NCBI GenBank assembly: GCA_019426215.1
Contig: CM033403.1
Location: 6,098,012-6,162,011 of the forward strand
Length of the DNA stretch: 64,000 nucleotides
From: Buddleja alternifolia
Taxonomy: Eukaryota; Streptophyta; Magnoliopsida; Lamiales; Scrophulariaceae
Reading direction: 5' to 3'
Within the stretch, counting starts at the first letter, position 1; each line of letters starts with the position of its first letter. Under the pieces are notes generated by a model. The model saw nothing but the letters and a program-made list of their open reading frames with translations, was not told where the DNA came from and did no database searches. Of this stretch, positions 1 through 12,303 are shown piece after piece. The translations under genes and the position numbers were made by a program.

Positions 1-167
1 GTACAAACAAGGGCGTGCGTTACACTCTGAAAATGCCAAACGTTTTAAAAAATTTAACTCGGATGTCAAATCTTTATATATGAGAATTACTAAATGTAAC
101 TTCTCTCTATTACACAAAACTCGCGTCCGCAGTTAATGAATTTATGACTGAGATTCAAATGTCGTTA

Positions 168-342
168 CACGTGTCTAAATCCTACAGAGACTAGAGAACA
201 GAAGTTTCAAAAGTTCTTTACTGTGTCATTTAAAATACAATTTCTGCAGAAAGACAATTCACTTTTACTCAAACATATCTGCAAAATTTATTCTCTCTCT
301 CTCAAAGCAAAAGAAAATCTCAGTTCATCTCTTTCACTAAAA
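168..342 (+). promoter_or_regulatory. Candidate internal promoter and leader of the extra ORF (element 1)
   Basis: A G-box/ABRE-like CACGTGTC lies at 168-175, a TGTCATTTAAAA sequence at about 223-235, and a CT-repeat leader at about 292-304, all just before the ATG at 343. The same three features occur in the same order in element 2 (CACGTGTC 43661-43668, ATG 43830). In element 3 the CACGTGTC (53603-53610) and CT tract precede the ATG at 53760, but the TATA-like part has diverged. Distances from the motif to the ATG are 168, 162 and 150 bases. The conservation is seen directly; promoter function is inferred. Confidence 0.4.
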
Positions 343-3300
343 ATGGCACCAAAGAAATCTTCGTCTACTTCTGCTGAACTTACCATCAAGGTTACTGAAG
401 GCCTTGTTGTCGACTGGAAATTCCTTTATGAACAACCTCAGATCAATCTAACAGACATGATGGACATGGTCGTCAAAGCTGGGCTTAAACCGTTCTTGAC
501 CCAATACTCCTATCTGTTTCCGACTGAAGTCGACACCTTCTGGAAAACTGCTAAACTTTCAGAGGACAAGAAGTCTATCTCTTGTCTAATTCCTTTATCC
601 AAGAAGGAGTCTCCAAAGGAATTTATCTTGTCTGCTGCCACCATTGCCAAGAACTTCAATCTTTCAAATGAGGGTGAGGCGTTGGACTGTGTTACTTTAA
701 AACAAATCAAGGGAGCATGGACAACCATGAGTGCGTACGACGATGTACCCTACACTCAATACTTTGAAAAGAAAGACCTGGTATCCAAATACCATCTGTT
801 GGCTGATTTCTGCAGCAAGATCATAGAATGCCGAGTGGGAACCTTTGATAAGGTGAACCCAGTACAATTTCAGATGATGACTGCTATACTCCTCAACATC
901 AAGATCAACTAGAGTGAGTACATTTTTGGAAGGTTTCGGGATTGTCTAAGCGCCTCGAATAAACCTTATGGGCTTGTTCTAAGTGACCTGCTGTACAAAT
1001 TGCAGTGTGCATACTCCTCTGGTCTTCCATTGAATAAGATAAAGTTGCTGGGAAGAAGGATTATAAACAATCTCTTTAATCCTCCCAAAATTGGTGGTGC
1101 TGCTAAACCACTATCTCAGCGTCTGGAAGTACGTCAAGCGTCCGATGAGGAAGCGGAGCGTCCAGTGCCAGAAGAAGCCGTGAAGCATCCCGCTGTTACC
1201 AAGAAGAGGGCTCCAAGAAAGCCCAAAGTACAAGTTGTTCCTGCTCCTCAGAAAGATGATGAGGAAACTGATGAGGATGCACAGGACAAGTTACCTCTAA
1301 AGCGAAGGAAGCTGGAAGGAATCATTAAACAAATTGAATTTGATGAACCGGCTGCTGCTCCTCCTGCTCAAGCGCTTAAGCTCGTTGAAGGAGTCAACGT
1401 GAAGAAAATATTCAAGCGCTCCAGGACAAGTAAGCGTCGGGCTGCTCTTGTTCCTGAAGAGCCTGAGACTGCTGAGCCAAGCGCTCAAGTCTCTGTTGAG
1501 CCAAGCGCTTAAGTTGCTGCTGAGCCAAGCGCTCAGAGTATTGCTGTTGAGACAAGTTCTCAGGGTAAGTTTATTTCTTCCCACAGCATTTCTATTCCTA
1601 CATCTGTAGAAGATCCTGCTCTTATAGAGGATAGTTCTTTTGTTACAGCTATGGTTCCAGCCGCTACTGAAGCATCAACAGATGTCCTCCTAGACGTTGA
1701 GATGACAGAAGTTGTGGATATCGCTAAAAATGTTGCCGCAGAAGTTGCTGCAACTGAAGCTGAAGAACCTGCTACTAACGAGGTTCAAATATCAACCCCT
1801 ATTCAGGCGATAACAGAGGCACGCTCAGAAGGTCAGAGCGTTGCTGAAGACGTTTTAGCACCCAGGCACTTCTTCCAACTAAATCCGCTGAAGACGATTG
1901 ATCATTCGATCAACTACATGCCACCAGCTCTCGAAGAAGATTTCATTCCTGCAGGATACAATGAAGAAAGATACATTGCTGCTGAGAATGAAATTGCCCT
2001 CCTGATTGACGATGACAATAAAATCAAGGATATCGTGTTTAACACGGAGTTCTATAGAGCGACGACAGAAATTGAGCGAAAGTTCTATAGAGCCATTGAA
2101 CTTGGAAAAACCCCTGGTCAAATACCGTCTTCTCTTATTCTTCAACAAGACAGACAAGGAGGAAGGACTCCTAGATGTGATGTGGACTTGGCTTATTACC
2201 TCGATTATGGCCACAACAGGAGTACAGGCTTCGCCCTAAGAGATTACAACATTCGGGTGTATGAGCCTCTTCGTCCTAGCTTTCTCAATCCATCAGAGGT
2301 AGTATTGAACAGAGAAGGCTACACACACTTTCCTCAGACTGCTAATAGCATTGAAAATCTATCTTAAGTCAATCCACTTCGCCTGTGGAAGAATAAAGCA
2401 GTTCATGCCGGTGAGCGTCTAGAATCATTGACCGATTTGATTCAGACTGAAGCCGATGCATACTTTGATAGCGTCTGGAATGCCAACTATCAGACGGATA
2501 AATATCGCTTTGAATCTATCAGAGATATTCATCATGGAGATATTCGCGCTATGGTCAATGCTGGAACAGATTATTGCATGAATGAAGTCAACTGGGTTGA
2601 AGCGTATGTGGGACACAAATACACATTCTCAGAGTTAGTCCAAGCTCCCCATTTATTTGGCATAGGCATGCATGACAAGAAACGTCAGTTTGCCAAGTAT
2701 TGCCTGAAGAAGCGTCAACAGAGAGTAGGACTTGTTCTGAAGCTCCCACTCGTTAGACATCAAATTGAACAGTGTCTGCGTCAAGAGCTTCATCGTCTAT
2801 CCAATACTCCTCTACTCTTCAATGCTCAAACATCTTCCAGTGGTACCTCTTCTGTATCTTGCTTGAATTTTGCTCCGAGCCACTGCGAGGATAACTTCAA
2901 TATGATGGTGAAGATTATGACTCCCCTATCTCTGTTCGACAAAATCTTCACTGCAAATCTCCGACAATGGAACGGCTCCGTAATCAACTCTTTCCGAGGA
3001 TATCCTTTGCTCCCTTCTCTCCGCACAGAGGCACTCTATCATTATGAGTTTGTCCTCTCATTGCTTGAAAGAAATCAGGGACTAGCTCAAGAGCTCTATC
3101 CATACTTAGAAGAGTATTATGCTGCTTATGTGCCTGAGGATCAGCGTCTCTAGTCTCTTCCTTCTGACTGCTTGATTGGATTTTCCCGAGATTACTGCCA
3201 CGATTCAATCTTCTCCATCTGTCAAGCGCCGTCCAAGGTCTTTCCGAATCATGTGCTAGATATCATTGGTCCAATGTACATCAGGGCCATTGATAGTCCC

Positions 3301-4641
3301 CTTCGCACATTCATTTCTAGAACTTGTGTGTCTAGAACCAGACTTGCTGAACTTTTGGAAACCGCATCCACTTCCTATGCCGATTTAGCAAATTGGAACT
3401 TCCAATTCGATGACTTTCGTCAACCTGAGTCAACGCTTGAGGAAGCGCCTGCTAAGTCAGTTGAAGCGTTCACTTCTGAAGTCCCCAGTATTCCAGTGTC
3501 TGCTGAAGAACCCGTTCAAGCGTCTCCACCAGAGGATATTCCTGACGCTTCTGAACCGGTTGCCGATGATATTGCTGAGGATCTTTCTCTTGACATACGA
3601 GGTACTGTCTTTGATCCTGCATATCAAGTTCCTATTGACTCTCTCAAACACTCATCAAGGTTCAAGCGACCTGCTCCTCAAGCGGTTCAATCAGATGAGA
3701 GTCAATCCTTTAGTCCTTTGCTCAAATCTGTTTTGGAGAATATCAGTGCCCACGCTGCTCAGAACGAAGAATCCCTTCACTGGATTAAGGATGATTTGGC
3801 AAAGATTGAGACTCACGTTATGAGCGCTCAGATTGCTCATATGTGTAGCTCAGCTCAAGCGACTGTTGGTGAGTGCAAACAAGATTTTCAAGAAATGTAT
3901 GATGCCACTCAAGCAAACCAACTTGCCATGAAAGAAGAGCTTGAAAAGCTCCTCGAAACCCTTGAGACTTCTCTGAATGATGCTACCAGCGCCAAGCTCC
4001 TTGCCCTGCAGGAACGCTTCGACAAGCGTCTGGACGACATCACAGATTCTATGTCTCAGATTGCTCATCAGGTCAGTTTACTCACAGATCACTTTCTGAA
4101 GTCTGATGATGGCAATAAGGGGGAAGAGAAGAAGAAAGGAGAAAAGAGGAAAACGTCGAGTTCAAGAGCTCAAGAACCCACGCCTCTCAAGCGTCAAGTC
4201 CTAACCTCTCCTTCAGCGCTAAGTCTCTCATCCTGGATAACCACTTTACAAGTAAGTGACTCTGGAGCGCCAAGTAGAACGCTAAGGGAACCTCCAAGAG
4301 CACTATATCCAAATTTACCAATACCTACAAGAGCAATGTTGGAACAGTTTGACATCCCGCTTCAAAGAACATCCATTCCAAAACCTTCAGATCCTAAGAT
4401 TTTAGCTGAAAAGAGGCAGAAGTCTGAATTTGTCCGAACTTTCAGAATTTGTCTAAGGTATATTGGTATCGATCCAACGGATTGGGACAGACACTTTACC
4501 GCCTTCAAGAAGAGACAACAAGAAGAAAACAAGCTCATAATCAACAAAGATCTTGAAGCGATGATGACCTTGGAAGACAATCTGACTGAAGCTATCCGAG
4601 CTGAAATGCCCAAGCGATACAAAGTTAGATCAAGTCATTAG
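343..4641 (+). pseudogene. Sirevirus extra ('env-like') ORF, frame open except four stop codons
   Basis: One frame runs 1433 codons from ATG 343 to TAG 4639-4641, interrupted only by stops at 910-912 (TAG), 1510-1512 (TAA), 2365-2367 (TAA) and 3151-3153 (TAG). Element 2 has TGG at the first stop site, and neighbouring repeats have CAA at the second, so these two are simple G-to-A and C-to-T changes. In order, the product has a conserved N-terminal globular part of about 220 residues (starts MAPKKS, contains EGLVVDWKFLYE), a long Ala/Pro/Glu/Val-rich low-complexity part with basic patches, a second globular part around residues 500-1000, a heptad-rich coiled coil at about residues 1180-1250, and a Lys-rich nuclear-signal-like patch (GEEKKKGEKRK). 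I see no signal peptide and no membrane segment, so 'envelope-like' describes position only. Its function is unknown. Confidence 0.8.
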
Positions 4642-4855
4642 AGCTTTTTGATTTGCATTATCTATATTCTTTTCTCTCATTTTATTCCTTTTAGTTGTAA
4701 AAATGCTTGTAACTCTCGATATATAAAATGCATTTTTCAGCTGAAACATCTCGTTGAAGCGTAACTAACTTTAACTAACATCATCTAATCAAAGCTAACT
4801 TTTATTTTTGGTTGTCTAACTCTTGAACTATAAAAGGGTAAGTATTGCCATCATC

Positions 4856-4868
4856 AAAAAGGGGGAAA
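4856..4868 (+). other. Polypurine tract of element 1
   Basis: A run of five A, five G and three A sits one base before the TG that opens the 3' LTR. The identical tract precedes the 3' LTR of element 3 at 57049-57061. It is the expected plus-strand priming site. Confidence 0.8.
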
Positions 4869-4869
4869 T

Positions 4870-6405
4870 TGTTAGGAATTTCATGTTAGATGTTTTGATG
4901 ATGACAATTAGGACCTTTGTTAGACCCCAAAATATGTAAGTTTGTTTTTCAGCTTTGAAGCGTTAGATTTGTAATAGGCTTTGTTTTATTTTTATTCTAG
5001 ATTGTTAGGCTAAGTAGTCTTAGGCTGAGCGTCTGATAATTTCTGAGTAAGTTTATCAGTGGTAAAGTTTAAAGACTCAAGCGCCTGATTTCTGAATGAA
5101 GATAAAATCTCCAAACGTCCAATTGTCCGGCTATATCATGCGTTACCTTATAGGACAGAAGTAATTTCACCTGAATTTATTTCTAAGTCCAGAAGGAGTT
5201 TTAATGCAAATACTCTCAAAGCATTAAATACCAACGGCATTTAATTCAAATGCATTAAATGCTGATAAGAGCATTAAATGTGATAAGCACTTTCAGACGT
5301 ACAGAGAAGCCACCATATTGGACTGTCAACTATTAAAAAACTGCAGCACCAACTTTTGCGCAGCAGATTTTCAGGAAAAAGGACAAAAGTTGTTCACTCG
5401 CGGAAGTGACAGACACGCGCCCTTGCATGTGTCAAACGGACACTTTTTCCAAGAATGCCTATAAATAGAACTTCAACAACAAGCCAAACACAGAGAGAAC
5501 AATTATCAAGCCAAATTGCTGTTGCATTGAAGTCTCATTCCTTAAACTCTTAGAAAAGCCAGAATACTCAAGAAAATACTCTCTTTGCTTTTCATCAAAT
5601 CCTGAGACAGTCAACCCAATATCTCAAACATTCTTTTCGGAGAAACTACACTACTACTGAGATATTTCCAGTTGTTTGAACTTCATCAAAATCAAATAAA
5701 CCCTTTTAGAAAAACCCCTATCCAAGCCTCGCGATCTGTGTGAAGTCGAAGTTGGATACTTGCCATATTTCTGGGTGAAAGAAGCAAGGGGATTGAAGTG
5801 ATTTGGAGCAAAAATCTGTGTGATCAAGGAGCTCAAGTCATCGACATCCATCTCTCCCTAATTTGTAGAAGATTTTGTATGATTCTTTGAGAATCATTTT
5901 AGTGGATTGCCTCCAAGTGTTCGAGGAGAAGAAAGACGTAGTTGGGATTACACCACCCAACGAACCTTACAAATATTGTGTCATCTACTTTTCAGTCAAT
6001 TTTTTTATCTATCATATCATTGCATAAACTGATTAAGTAAAACACAATTGAACGCTAAGCACTAAGAAACTTTCTGTGACGCTAAAGCTTTTAAAAGAAG
6101 GCTACAAAAATCATTCCGCTGTGCTAACACTGATCAAAGAAGTGAACGCTCAAATCTACTCGGTTAAAGTATTCAATTCTTGAAATCTAAGTTAACTTTA
6201 TAAAAACAGTCTTCGTTAGACGCTTCACCAAAGCGCCTATATTTTAAGTGAAAGTTTAAGTCAAGCGTTAGACTCTTCAAGCGTCTACTTTTTCAAGCGT
6301 CCAAAAACCATTTCAGTACGAAATCTTTTGAAGTCGAAAAAGACTTCAGGGTCTATTCAACCCCCTCCCCTTCTAGACCCTTGCGTATGCCACTTGGGAC
6401 CAACA
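4870..6405 (+). repeat. 3' LTR of element 1 (1536 bp)
   Basis: It begins TGTTAGGAATTTC and ends GGGACCAACA, with the TG...CA termini shared by the LTRs at 35948-37508 and 57063-58937. A TATA box (TATAAATA, 5460-5467) marks the likely promoter. Near the 3' end are three TCAAGCGT words at exact 16-base spacing (AAGCGT at 6263, 6279, 6295). They are followed by a perfect 7-bp-stem hairpin (6329-6348, loop GAAAAA) and a C-rich tract. Confidence 0.88.
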
Positions 6406-7921
6406 CGTCGAGTTCTGAAGGAGGGGTGATTGTGAAGCTCAGTGTCTCATATGAGAAAAATATAAAAAAATTAAAATATATTTAAGCTTTAGGCAAAGAA
6501 CTCATGTGCATTTATTGGATTACCATTTGAGACAAGTGCTTCAGAGTCTAATATCAGAATGCACACCGTGGGTGTGGAAGAAATTCTCGCGTCCAACAGG
6601 ATCACGGGTCCAGAGCGTGACAATTTTTTTGGCGAAAAATGAGCGAATGAGCTTCACAGACATAACTTATCATTAGTCAACAATAAAACATCTTTGGGAC
6701 CAGCTTTACAATCGCTCATATCCTACGAAACCAATATTGAAATTTTCTCGTATTTTTATTTTCATTTCTCAATTTTACCTGTGAACGCTAATATGGGTCA
6801 CACCACTATTTGGTCTTCAATTTTAGCTCGTTTGCCCATCTATGTTTGGAGTGAAAACACTATTTTGGTGAGTGTTCCATCTTGTTATATAATCATGTTT
6901 AGACTTTTTTACGTGACAAAACCACATTTGTCAAAGCTAAAAAGTTAAACTTTGTGTTGTAATCAACACTACAAAAATCAAGTGTTCGTAATTGACAGAG
7001 CATAGTTGCGCCAAACTGGCCCTTAATCATGGTCTTAAATTTAGGATTTCCAGGGTGGAATGAAATCTCACTTTTAGTCAAGTTTTGCAGAATACCCATC
7101 GAAATTTCAACAGTCACCTGAAATTTTCCAAAATTTTTATCAACACCCGAAATTCAAAAATAATATTAAACCATTTTGAAAAGTTTCAATAGATATTTTT
7201 GATAGAAACCCAAAATTTTCATTGAGACCCAAAAATTTCCGAATTTTAAAAATAATATGAAATTATTCTTGTTTGAATTAAATATTTTGTGTTTAATTAT
7301 AATATGTAATTATTAATTTATAATTATCTTGTTTTTTCTTTGGGACCATACTTATCAAGTATGAAACATAGAGGTAGGAGAAAGATCGATGTTGTTTAGA
7401 TCTTCATAGAAACTCAACGAGATTTTGAATAATATATTTTAACAGTATATGTGTTTTGTTTAGTGAAACTTTTATATGATCTTAATCATTACTTTAATAC
7501 CAATCCTACTATTTTGTACTATCGGGACATATTTTACTCATCATATAACAAAATATTTAAATTTTCAGTATTGTTATTATATACACAATATACACGACAT
7601 TGTTAATGTGAAAGTTGCATAGTTGTCTTCGTCCTGCCCCAAGACTGGCCCGTTGGACACGAGGCGTACCTACAAATCCACAAAGTGTAACTTAAAATTG
7701 GGTACTCAAACCACAACGCAAAGCGGATATTCAATTAATGTTAAAGTTGAGGTCTTCGCAATCTTTTAGAAATCATTTATATTTTGCCTCTTTTTCCCAT
7801 CTGCGACAGCAAGTCAGGTTCCACAGTCTTAATTAAAGCTATTCAAAGTTTCATTTAATAAATTTCAATTATACCTATAATTTTTCATGCTTTCTATAGA
7901 ATTGATACTAAAATTATGGAT
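6406..7921. other. Intergenic DNA, no gene recognised
   Basis: This stretch is AT-rich and has no coding signal I can support. The only open frames are short (about 70-84 codons) and look random in composition. Around 7120-7260 the motif 'acccaaaatttt' recurs in variants, suggesting decayed repeat sequence. Confidence 0.5.
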
Positions 7922-8212
7922 AGGGAGAATTGCAATATTAATCCCGTAAGATATGGATCTTACAGAATTAGTCCCAAGTTATACGGGATATAAAAAATAA
8001 CTTCATACAATAAAAGAGTAGCAATTTTGGTCCTGACTAACACGAGTGTGGTAAGCATGAACATGCCGTATCAATTTCCTATCAATTTTTTGACGAACGA
8101 GACAAAAATTACAACTGGTTTCAAATCGTGGGACTTATTTTGCGAGCCTATAAAGCTTGAAACTGATTTTGTAATGATTCATATTCTACAGGGCCAATAT
8201 TTGCAATTCTAC
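7922..8212. mobile_element. Small inverted-repeat element (MITE-like)
   Basis: The left end (AGAATTGCAATATT... from about 7926) matches the reverse complement of the right end (...ATATTTGCAATTCT to about 8206) over roughly 60 bases with several mismatches. The whole is about 290 bp and has no coding capacity. Superfamily and target-site duplication were not resolved. Confidence 0.42.
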
Positions 8213-8643
8213 CTGTTATATGATTTCCTTAAACAACAATCATTTTGAATAACCCTGCACAGTTCCCATCTAAAAGCATTGAGCTCAGAGAAAAGCAAGC
8301 AGAGACTCAGCACAAATTTTCATTCCATTACAAGGTTCTCTACATGGATTAAAACTATATACCTCAAGTAGTTATCTCATAATACACGATGGTCGAAAGT
8401 ATAAACCTCCGACCCATCAATAATTCCTTATTCGACTCATTGCCACATTCATCAATTTACAACTTCGTTGCTACTTAAATAACACTATAATCTCATCTAA
8501 CCGAACTTTTGGCCCAACCGAGACCTAAGTTTCATTAGCCAAAAGTAATCACCAAAGGTATTAGCATCATAAAATGCAATTAGCTTATCTGGGGAGAGGA
8601 GAAATCTTTGAGCCATAACAGGTATTTGTTGCAGATCCCACAA
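8213..8643. other. Probable 3' UTR and downstream flank of the bHLH gene
   Basis: This lies directly downstream of the bHLH stop codon on the minus strand. It should contain the 3' untranslated region and polyadenylation site. No other feature is recognised. Confidence 0.4.
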
Positions 8644-11164
8644 TCAACAATGTGTTACTACAGAAACTTCATCTGAATTCGACCTTCTAGAATTGTTGGG
8701 AATGGTTTTAATGGGAGCCCAAATATCCGCACCGTTGCTACTTACAACTCCATCTGTGAATGAAATTGGCACGAGACACAGCCCTTTGGCTTTGAGGTTG
8801 TATGGTTCCTCATCCTGGAATTTTATTTTAAGAAACAAACAATGAAAACATCACATTTCATGTCGCACAATATCCTCGATAAAGCAGCAAAAAGTTACAT
8901 ATTGACATCCATTATCGATCTTTTACTGCACATCTTAAACCCATGGAATTCTTGGTGATATTCCAACGAGACAGATGGTGAAAGAACGGTCTAGAGAGAG
9001 AGAATGAGATATATGACTTCTCTGTGATATCCGGGAAGACACATCTTATTTAAAAATGTAGTTCTTTGTCACAATTGAAATAGTTTTGGTCCAATCCAAA
9101 TACGGATGTCAATTGCGTCAAAAGTCCTAGATCCGATCCAATTTCCAACATATAATTTTGCCCAATATAATTTACGCTAATACGCTTCTAGTCCTGTTTT
9201 ACACGACTTAGATTTTAGCCCCTATGTTCAAATTATATGCACATAATCCTTCTTTTCCCGCCGGGCGTTTAGTTTTTTATTGAAAAATTCACATGACCGT
9301 TAACTCCAAGCTGTGAAGTTATGGCCACATGAATCACGCCGCACATGCAAACGGCCCGTGAAAAAGAAAAGATCAAGTGTGACAAAATTTGAAACATGGG
9401 ATCAATATCAAATCCCGTAAGGCACATGTCCAAAAGTGAAATTGCCCTCTCTTATGGGACCAATAAAGTAGATTTTGGCCTACATATTGTGACAACATTC
9501 AATTGTTATCACTAATAGAACAGCAGAGATAAGGCGAAGAATTCATTAGAAAACAATTGACATAACTCTTTTGAGTCATTAACTTATCGTATGAAGAATA
9601 GATCTAAACAGGTATAACTTGTATTATGGGGTTCTGCAAATGGTTTTAACGGAAGAGCCCTGAAATTAGACCTAAAGAGAGGTCTATTTGAACAACACTT
9701 AGAAAGGATAACTGATTTAATGCATACCTGTGTTTCTGTCGGTGCACTATATAGGTACGGAGCACTCAATACCTGAAAGGCACAACAAAATAAGAACAAT
9801 AAGTTCAGAATATTCAAAGATTTGTAAGCTTGTATTAAGCTGGAATATAAGATACTCTGATATTGTTGCTAGAATAAGAAAGAAGAGTTCAAAGACATTA
9901 AAATATTAGAAATTATTTTAGGATCTCCAAGCCAAACAACAATGAAGTCGGAGAAATCCATACCTTGACCTGTTCGTGAAGGAAATTTATGTACTCCATT
10001 GCCTCCAGAAGAACCGAAGCTGTATCCGACTGTAGTGAAGATAAAAACGTTAGCCATGAAAATGCCTACTAAAAAAATATGTAAATTGAGTTCTCTTGAA
10101 TTATTAAGTAAAAAGAAAAAAACTTTTAAAATTTGCAGATAAAGCCCAAACCTAATTACATTCTGATATGCTAATGGATTAGCAAGGACAAAACTTTCCA
10201 GCTTGTATCCAAGAGAGATCATATAGTAAACTGAGAATTTCTTTAATATTTTCTGGTGATTATGAATCAAATGTATTTTTTAATTTAAGTATGTACCTTT
10301 CCAAATGGTGAGACGAGCTGTTGAAGAGCAGAAATTCGTTCACTAAACTTCTCTTTCTTTTCCTGTTCCCGAAAGAAAAAATTTACACATCACGCTAAGT
10401 TGTGGTAAAACATGCATAACATTCATATCAAACACTAAGATTCAAACAAGGGGAGAAGTATAATTTTCCATACGACTGAAGGAGCAATCGTGAAGCCTTG
10501 AAGGGCAGAAGTGGTCAAAGGCAATTAGGAAAAGCATGTCGTTAATAATGAACAACTCTGAACGTCTCAATTTCACCCTCCTCCCTCTTCCCCTCCCAAG
10601 CTTCTTAAAAATTTATCAACTTTGGTTAAACATGAAACAATTATTCACTTAATATTCATATAAATTACATACATTTAGGTTTAACTCCAAAATTTAATTA
10701 TTTAAAGTTGCTAGAACGTAAAAATAATCGTATTAGATTGATACTAAATGTGACTTCTTATATCTATTTATTCAACATTCTAAAGTAATATATTTTCTAT
10801 GGTCGAAGAAATGTCAATCAAATATTCTATTTGGTGACTGAAAGTATTCTTTCTTCTTTTGTGTCATTACATTTGTTGTTAGGGGCATATTGAGTAGAAA
10901 TGTGTAAGAAATTAGTAATATAAGTATTTTAAATAATTGGAAGCTGTCACGGGGTAAAGTGATACCAAAAAGATCGAGGGTCGACTCCCTTGATTGGAAA
11001 AAAAAAGCAAGGTTTCTGGAAAATATCATAAATTCATAAAGCTACTTTGATCATAAATGACTGACCTTGGATGAGAGTGGTACATCAGTCTTTAGTCGTT
11101 TCGACATCAAATTCATAAAGCTACTTTGATCAGCAGAGATGGGGTTTCTTTTGTGCTGCATCAT
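8644..11164 (-). CDS. BHLH153: bHLH transcription factor, bHLH153-like (five coding exons)
   Basis: Reading the minus strand with GT-AG introns gives coding exons at 11164-11066 (the exon itself starts at 11167), 10362-10297, 10029-9964, 9772-9728 and 8814-8644. They join in frame into 148 residues ending TAA. The two 66-bp exons encode the helix-loop-helix: helix 1 has ERISALQQLVSPFGK and helix 2 has SDTASVLLEAMEYINFLHEQ. The next exon gives VLSAPYL and the last GLCLVPIS and NGADIWAP, which are conserved C-terminal blocks of this plant subfamily. The protein starts MMQHKRNPIS. The short length, start and block order match the Arabidopsis bHLH153 type as I remember it. The basic region (KRLKTDVPLSSKEKKEKFSERI) lacks the usual His-Glu-Arg E-box readers, so it may bind DNA atypically or act as a dimer partner in the nucleus. 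A non-coding leader exon lies upstream. Confidence 0.75.
11030..11132. repeat. 24-bp exon segment duplicated into the adjacent intron
   Basis: The 24-base sequence starting AAATTCATAAAGCTACTTTG occurs at 11109-11132 inside the first coding exon and again, identical, at 11030-11053 in the intron just downstream of that exon's donor site at 11065. It is a local direct duplication 79 bp apart. Confidence 0.85.
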
Positions 11165-12303
11165 CTTCTATTCTACCAACAAAAACACAGAATCTCTTAG
11201 TTAGGCATAAAACATCACTAAATTTAATAGGAATACCAAATTAGAAAAAGTCTCATATAAGAGACAATATCAAAAGACAATTAACTTAATGGTAAAGGCT
11301 CAGAAACAAACAAGATTACATTACATAATAATATAAGCCGTCATCTACTTATTCAGATAAAATGAGGCACAATACATGCTAGCATATATTCTTAGCGAGT
11401 TCAGAAAGCAATATGTATGGTGAACTTACACACATGAATAGTTGTGATTTCCCGGGAATTACAAGTCCAGAGAGTTCCTCAAAACGACTCCATTTTAAAA
11501 TTTATATTGTTTTCTATTTATTATTCACGTTTTATTTCGAAAGGGTATCCGTATATAATTCAATCACTAAACCACAATCTAAGCAAGAATTTATATTCTT
11601 TTTGGCTAAGAAACAGCATGCATATTGAAAAAACAAAGTAGCTAACAACAATCTAACCACCAAAATGGTTCCAACTTATTCTCCATAATCTAGTGTGAGA
11701 ATAACATGATTGAAAATTGTCAATTGTTGTGGGCCCAAATTGCAAATTAATAATTGCCATGAAGCATGAATGTTCTCGTTTGCGTCTGCAATCTTCCTAT
11801 TGTTTTGAATATTTAATTCAGTACATACTTTTTTAAAGTATATATACAATGTCATAATCTTTGCTTATTAAGATAACCATGCACATTAACCATATAAAGA
11901 TATATTTTTGTAACACATAACCATATAAAAGTATTACTGCACATAATCAAAGCTACATGTTAAAACTACCAAGTAATTTAGTTTACAGGAAACCATCAAT
12001 CCATTGATAATCACAAGTTTATGCATATAAAGATACTACCAAAAAAAGACAAGAGTATGAGTCTCTTATAATTATCAACTCGGATTTATCGTGTTAGACA
12101 TGTGGATATTCCCTTCCTCTTGAAGTAAAAACAAAAAAATACTACCAAAAAAACCACTAAACGAAAACAGAGCAAAACTAGTTAATTTTTCAAACAAACA
12201 AAATCCACATATTAATGAATGAAATAAACATCAAACTTTTCATATCCACATTAAAACTTCAATGAAGATATTGAGAGATGAAAGGAAAGGTAAAAGGACT
12301 CAC

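Larger units (their letters stand above)
1..6405 (+). mobile_element. Sirevirus-type Ty1/copia retrotransposon, 3' part (element 1)
   Basis: The window opens inside the spacer that follows pol in this family. Positions 1-140 match the spacers of elements 2 (about 43480-43640) and 3 (about 53410-53560). What remains is the spacer, the long extra ORF (343-4641), a polypurine tract (4856-4868) and a complete LTR (4870-6405). A long extra ORF between pol and the 3' LTR is the hallmark of the Sirevirus (SIRE1/Maximus) lineage. The 5' LTR, gag and pol lie outside the window, so the target-site duplication cannot be tested; the right flank begins CGTCG. Confidence 0.88.

Noticed and set aside
6406..6410. 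CGTCG after element 1 as a target-site duplication
   Set aside because: The matching left flank is outside the window.
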